Positions 62,718-64,000 of a DNA stretch of 64,000 bases are shown here, piece by piece. Under the pieces are notes generated by a model. That model saw nothing but the letters and a program-made list of their open reading frames with translations. It searched no databases and was not told the origin of the DNA. The stretch spans positions 3,472,001 to 3,536,000 of the forward strand of contig NZ_WING01000001.1 in the NCBI RefSeq assembly GCF_009793335.1, read 5' to 3'. This DNA is from Actinomadura sp. J1-007. Its GTDB lineage: Bacteria; Actinomycetota; Actinomycetes; Streptosporangiales; Streptosporangiaceae. Numbering within the stretch: the first letter of the stretch is position 1; the number at the start of each line of letters is the position of its first letter. Both the position numbers and the translations under genes were made by a program.

Positions 62718-63323
62718 GTGGGTAGCCCTGGCAAGCACCGCCCCAAAGCACGACTCCGCACCATCCTGATCGCGTCCGGCGTCGCCGTGGCGGTCGTCGC
62801 GGCCGGCGCGTTCGCCCTCCTCTCCAGCGGAGGCTCGGCCGACTCGGCCCGTGCCGCGCAGACGGCCCCGGAGGCCGCCGCCCCGCTCGCCGACCCGCCG
62901 CGCACCGCCCCCGAACGGGCCAGCCGCGGCGGGACCCGCGGCCCCGCGCCCGCCCCGACGCCCTCGGCGACCGCCACGAAGGCGAAGCCGAAGCCCAAGA
63001 AGAAGCCCAAGAAGAAGAAGCCGCGCTACCGCGTGCTCAGCTCGGGCTCCTGCCAGGCGTCGTTCTACTCCGAAGGCCAGATGACCGCGAGCGGCGAGGC
63101 GTTCGACCCGAGCGAGCTGACGGCCGCGCACAAGACGCTGCCGATGGGCTCCAAGGTCCGCGTGACCAACAGGAACAACGGCCGTTCGGTCATCGTCCGC
63201 ATCAACGACCGCGGCCCGTACGCGGGCGGACGCTGCCTCGACCTGTCCAGGGCCGCGATGTCCGCGGTCGGCGGCACCGGCGCGGGCGTCATCCCCGTCC
63301 GCTACCAGGTCTTGGCGCGCTGA
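62718..63323 (+). CDS. RlpA-like double-psi beta-barrel secreted protein
   Basis: 201 residues, GTG start after AAAGGA. An N-terminal membrane anchor or uncleaved signal (about 14-36), an Ala/Pro/Thr linker, a Lys/Pro-rich patch (KPKPKKKPKKKKP, about 90-102) that may bind wall polymers, and a C-terminal RlpA domain: ASFYSEGQMTASGEAFDPSELTAAHKTLPMGSKVRVTNRNNGRSVIVRINDRGPYAGGRCLDLS. The key HKTLPMG and NDRGPY motifs with the catalytic Asp are present, so it could act as a lytic transglycosylase on denuded glycan strands or, like expansin-type domains, loosen the wall without cutting. Confidence 0.88.
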   Translation: MGSPGKHRPKARLRTILIASGVAVAVVAAGAFALLSSGGSADSARAAQTAPEAAAPLADPPRTAPERASRGGTRGPAPAPTPSATATKAKPKPKKKPKKKKPRYRVLSSGSCQASFYSEGQMTASGEAFDPSELTAAHKTLPMGSKVRVTNRNNGRSVIVRINDRGPYAGGRCLDLSRAAMSAVGGTGAGVIPVRYQVLAR

Positions 63324-63331
63324 GTTCATTG

Positions 63332-63404
63332 AGCCCCGGCCCAGGCCGCTCGCCTGGCGGCTGTGTTGATTGAAGCCCCGGCCCAGGCCGCTCGCCTGGC
63401 GGCT
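63332..63404. repeat. Two direct repeats of 31 bases with internal hairpins
   Basis: A 31-base sequence beginning AGCCCCGGCCCAGGCCGC occurs at 63332-63362 and 63374-63404. Each copy can form CCAGGC-CGCTC-GCCTGG. They follow the RlpA-like stop and could act as terminators. Confidence 0.75.
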
Positions 63405-63448
63405 CGCGTCCTGACCGTTGCTTTGCGAGCGCTGCATCGCTTCGCGAT

Positions 63449-63491
63449 CTGTCCGAGGGAGGCTCGCCTTCGGCCTCGCCTCCCCGGACAG
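63449..63491. terminator. Large hairpin between the RlpA-like and alpha/beta hydrolase genes
   Basis: CTGTCCGAGGGAGGC pairs with GCCTCCCCGGACAG (one bulged base), with an inner GAGGC...GCCTC stem. It is placed between converging genes and can serve both. Confidence 0.7.
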
Positions 63492-63549
63492 TTAACGCAC
63501 TCGCCGGTGGCTGAGGTCAATCCCCCCGGGCTGTCCGCGCGGAGGCGGG

Positions 63550-64000
63550 TCAGCGGTGCAGGTGGGCGGCGGGCTCCAGGGGTGTTCCGCTGAGGTCCAG
63601 GGAGAACGGGCCCTGGGCGACGGTCTGCGGCGCGGGGCGTTGCTCCGGCTGGGTGTGCGCGGGTGCGGACGGCTCAGGCTCGGTCGTCTCGGCGAGGCGT
63701 TCGCGGAACCAGTCGGTGAGCACGCCGTCCACCCGCACCGCCTCGGTGATCGGCGGGCACGCGTCCGTGCCGGGCTCGGCCGCGAGCGCGTGGCCCATCC
63801 GGAACGTGGCGGACTCGACCGCCGGGGCCCCGACGCGCCGCAGCGCGTCGCGGAACGCGGTGATCTCGTTCGGCGGGACGACGCGGTCCTTGGCGCCGCC
63901 GATCAGCAGCAGCGCCGCGTCCCGCCGCGCCAGCTCGCCCGCGCGGGCGCCGAAGTCGAGGCGCCCCGCGGTCTCCCGCGCGCCGTCCGGCCAGGCGCGG
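63550..64000 (-). CDS. Alpha/beta hydrolase, cut off by the window edge
   Basis: Only the last 150 codons are present; the 5' part lies beyond 64000. The visible part contains LLLIGGAKDRVVPPNEITAFRDALRRVGAP, the strand with the acid Asp of the alpha/beta hydrolase triad, and FRMGHALA with the catalytic His. The tail is a Pro/Thr/Glu-rich extension. The nucleophile region is outside the window, so the subfamily (dienelactone-hydrolase or acyl-peptidase type) cannot be told. Confidence 0.75.
   Translation of the reverse strand, partial: RAWPDGARETAGRLDFGARAGELARRDAALLLIGGAKDRVVPPNEITAFRDALRRVGAPAVESATFRMGHALAAEPGTDACPPITEAVRVDGVLTDWFRERLAETTEPEPSAPAHTQPEQRPAPQTVAQGPFSLDLSGTPLEPAAHLHR

Overview
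The window is high-GC actinobacterial chromosome. Gene content and order point to a Streptosporangiales-type organism, with Actinomadura or another Thermomonosporaceae genus my best guess; no 16S gene is present to settle it. The segment tad pilus genes / DUF1998 helicase / bldG / anti-sigma partner / hppA matches, from memory, the conserved block around bldG in Streptomyces. I see no tRNA, rRNA, CRISPR array, integrase, transposase or phage gene.

Layout. 1-1740: a degenerate Fic-like protein and a pentapeptide-repeat protein. 3.6-11.8 kb: a Tad/Flp pilus locus (Ssd/CpaE-like ATPase, TadA, TadB, TadC, DUF4244 Flp-type pilin, TadE, TadE/F-like protein). Its genes are pushed apart by about 4.5 kb of non-coding, strand-biased, degenerate tandem repeats. 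12.0-13.4 kb: a membrane-anchored FN3 surface protein. 13.9-16.2 kb: uronate-dehydrogenase-like protein, LapA-like membrane protein, epoxide hydrolase. 16.3-23.7 kb: helicase, BldG and its anti-sigma partner, proton pyrophosphatase, small membrane protein. 23.7-31.5 kb: SixA, then a minus-strand run of FUSC transporter, SerB, QueA-like, MFS and SDR. 31.7-34.4 kb: GAF histidine kinase, NarL-type regulator, PP2C phosphatase. 34.4-42.7 kb: repeats, DUF2752, RDD, SnoaL-like, lone ABC ATPase, TauE/SafE, a small protein under a LexA-like box, VOC protein, Rieske/DUF2231 protein. 42.7-50.7 kb: molybdopterin oxidoreductase, NfeD and SPFH pair, Fur-family regulator, CapA lipoprotein, EphD-like hydrolase/SDR fusion. 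50.8-52.9 kb: an MFS exporter and a GlxA-type regulator that have lost their 5' ends to each other. 52.9-64 kb: SDR, VanX-like dipeptidase, GH1, TetR, LURP-one-like, lipoprotein esterase, orphan histidine kinase, two-iron ferritin-like protein, secreted Ala/Gly-rich protein, RlpA-like protein and a cut-off alpha/beta hydrolase.

How the parts fit. The Tad genes together specify assembly of a thin pilus from the 64-residue pilin, and the FN3 surface protein beside them is a candidate partner. BldG and its partner form a phosphorylation-controlled anti-sigma switch. Kinase, response regulator and PP2C form a signalling unit. NfeD with SPFH is a membrane-microdomain pair.

Reader warning: six genes (tadE/F-like, FN3 surface protein, FUSC, serB, molybdopterin oxidoreductase, orphan kinase) are intact only if one base is added back in a G or C homopolymer, and the oxidoreductase needs this twice. 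Every case has the same sign (one base missing), so undercalled homopolymers are a likelier explanation than seven mutations. Corrected lengths are given with each gene.
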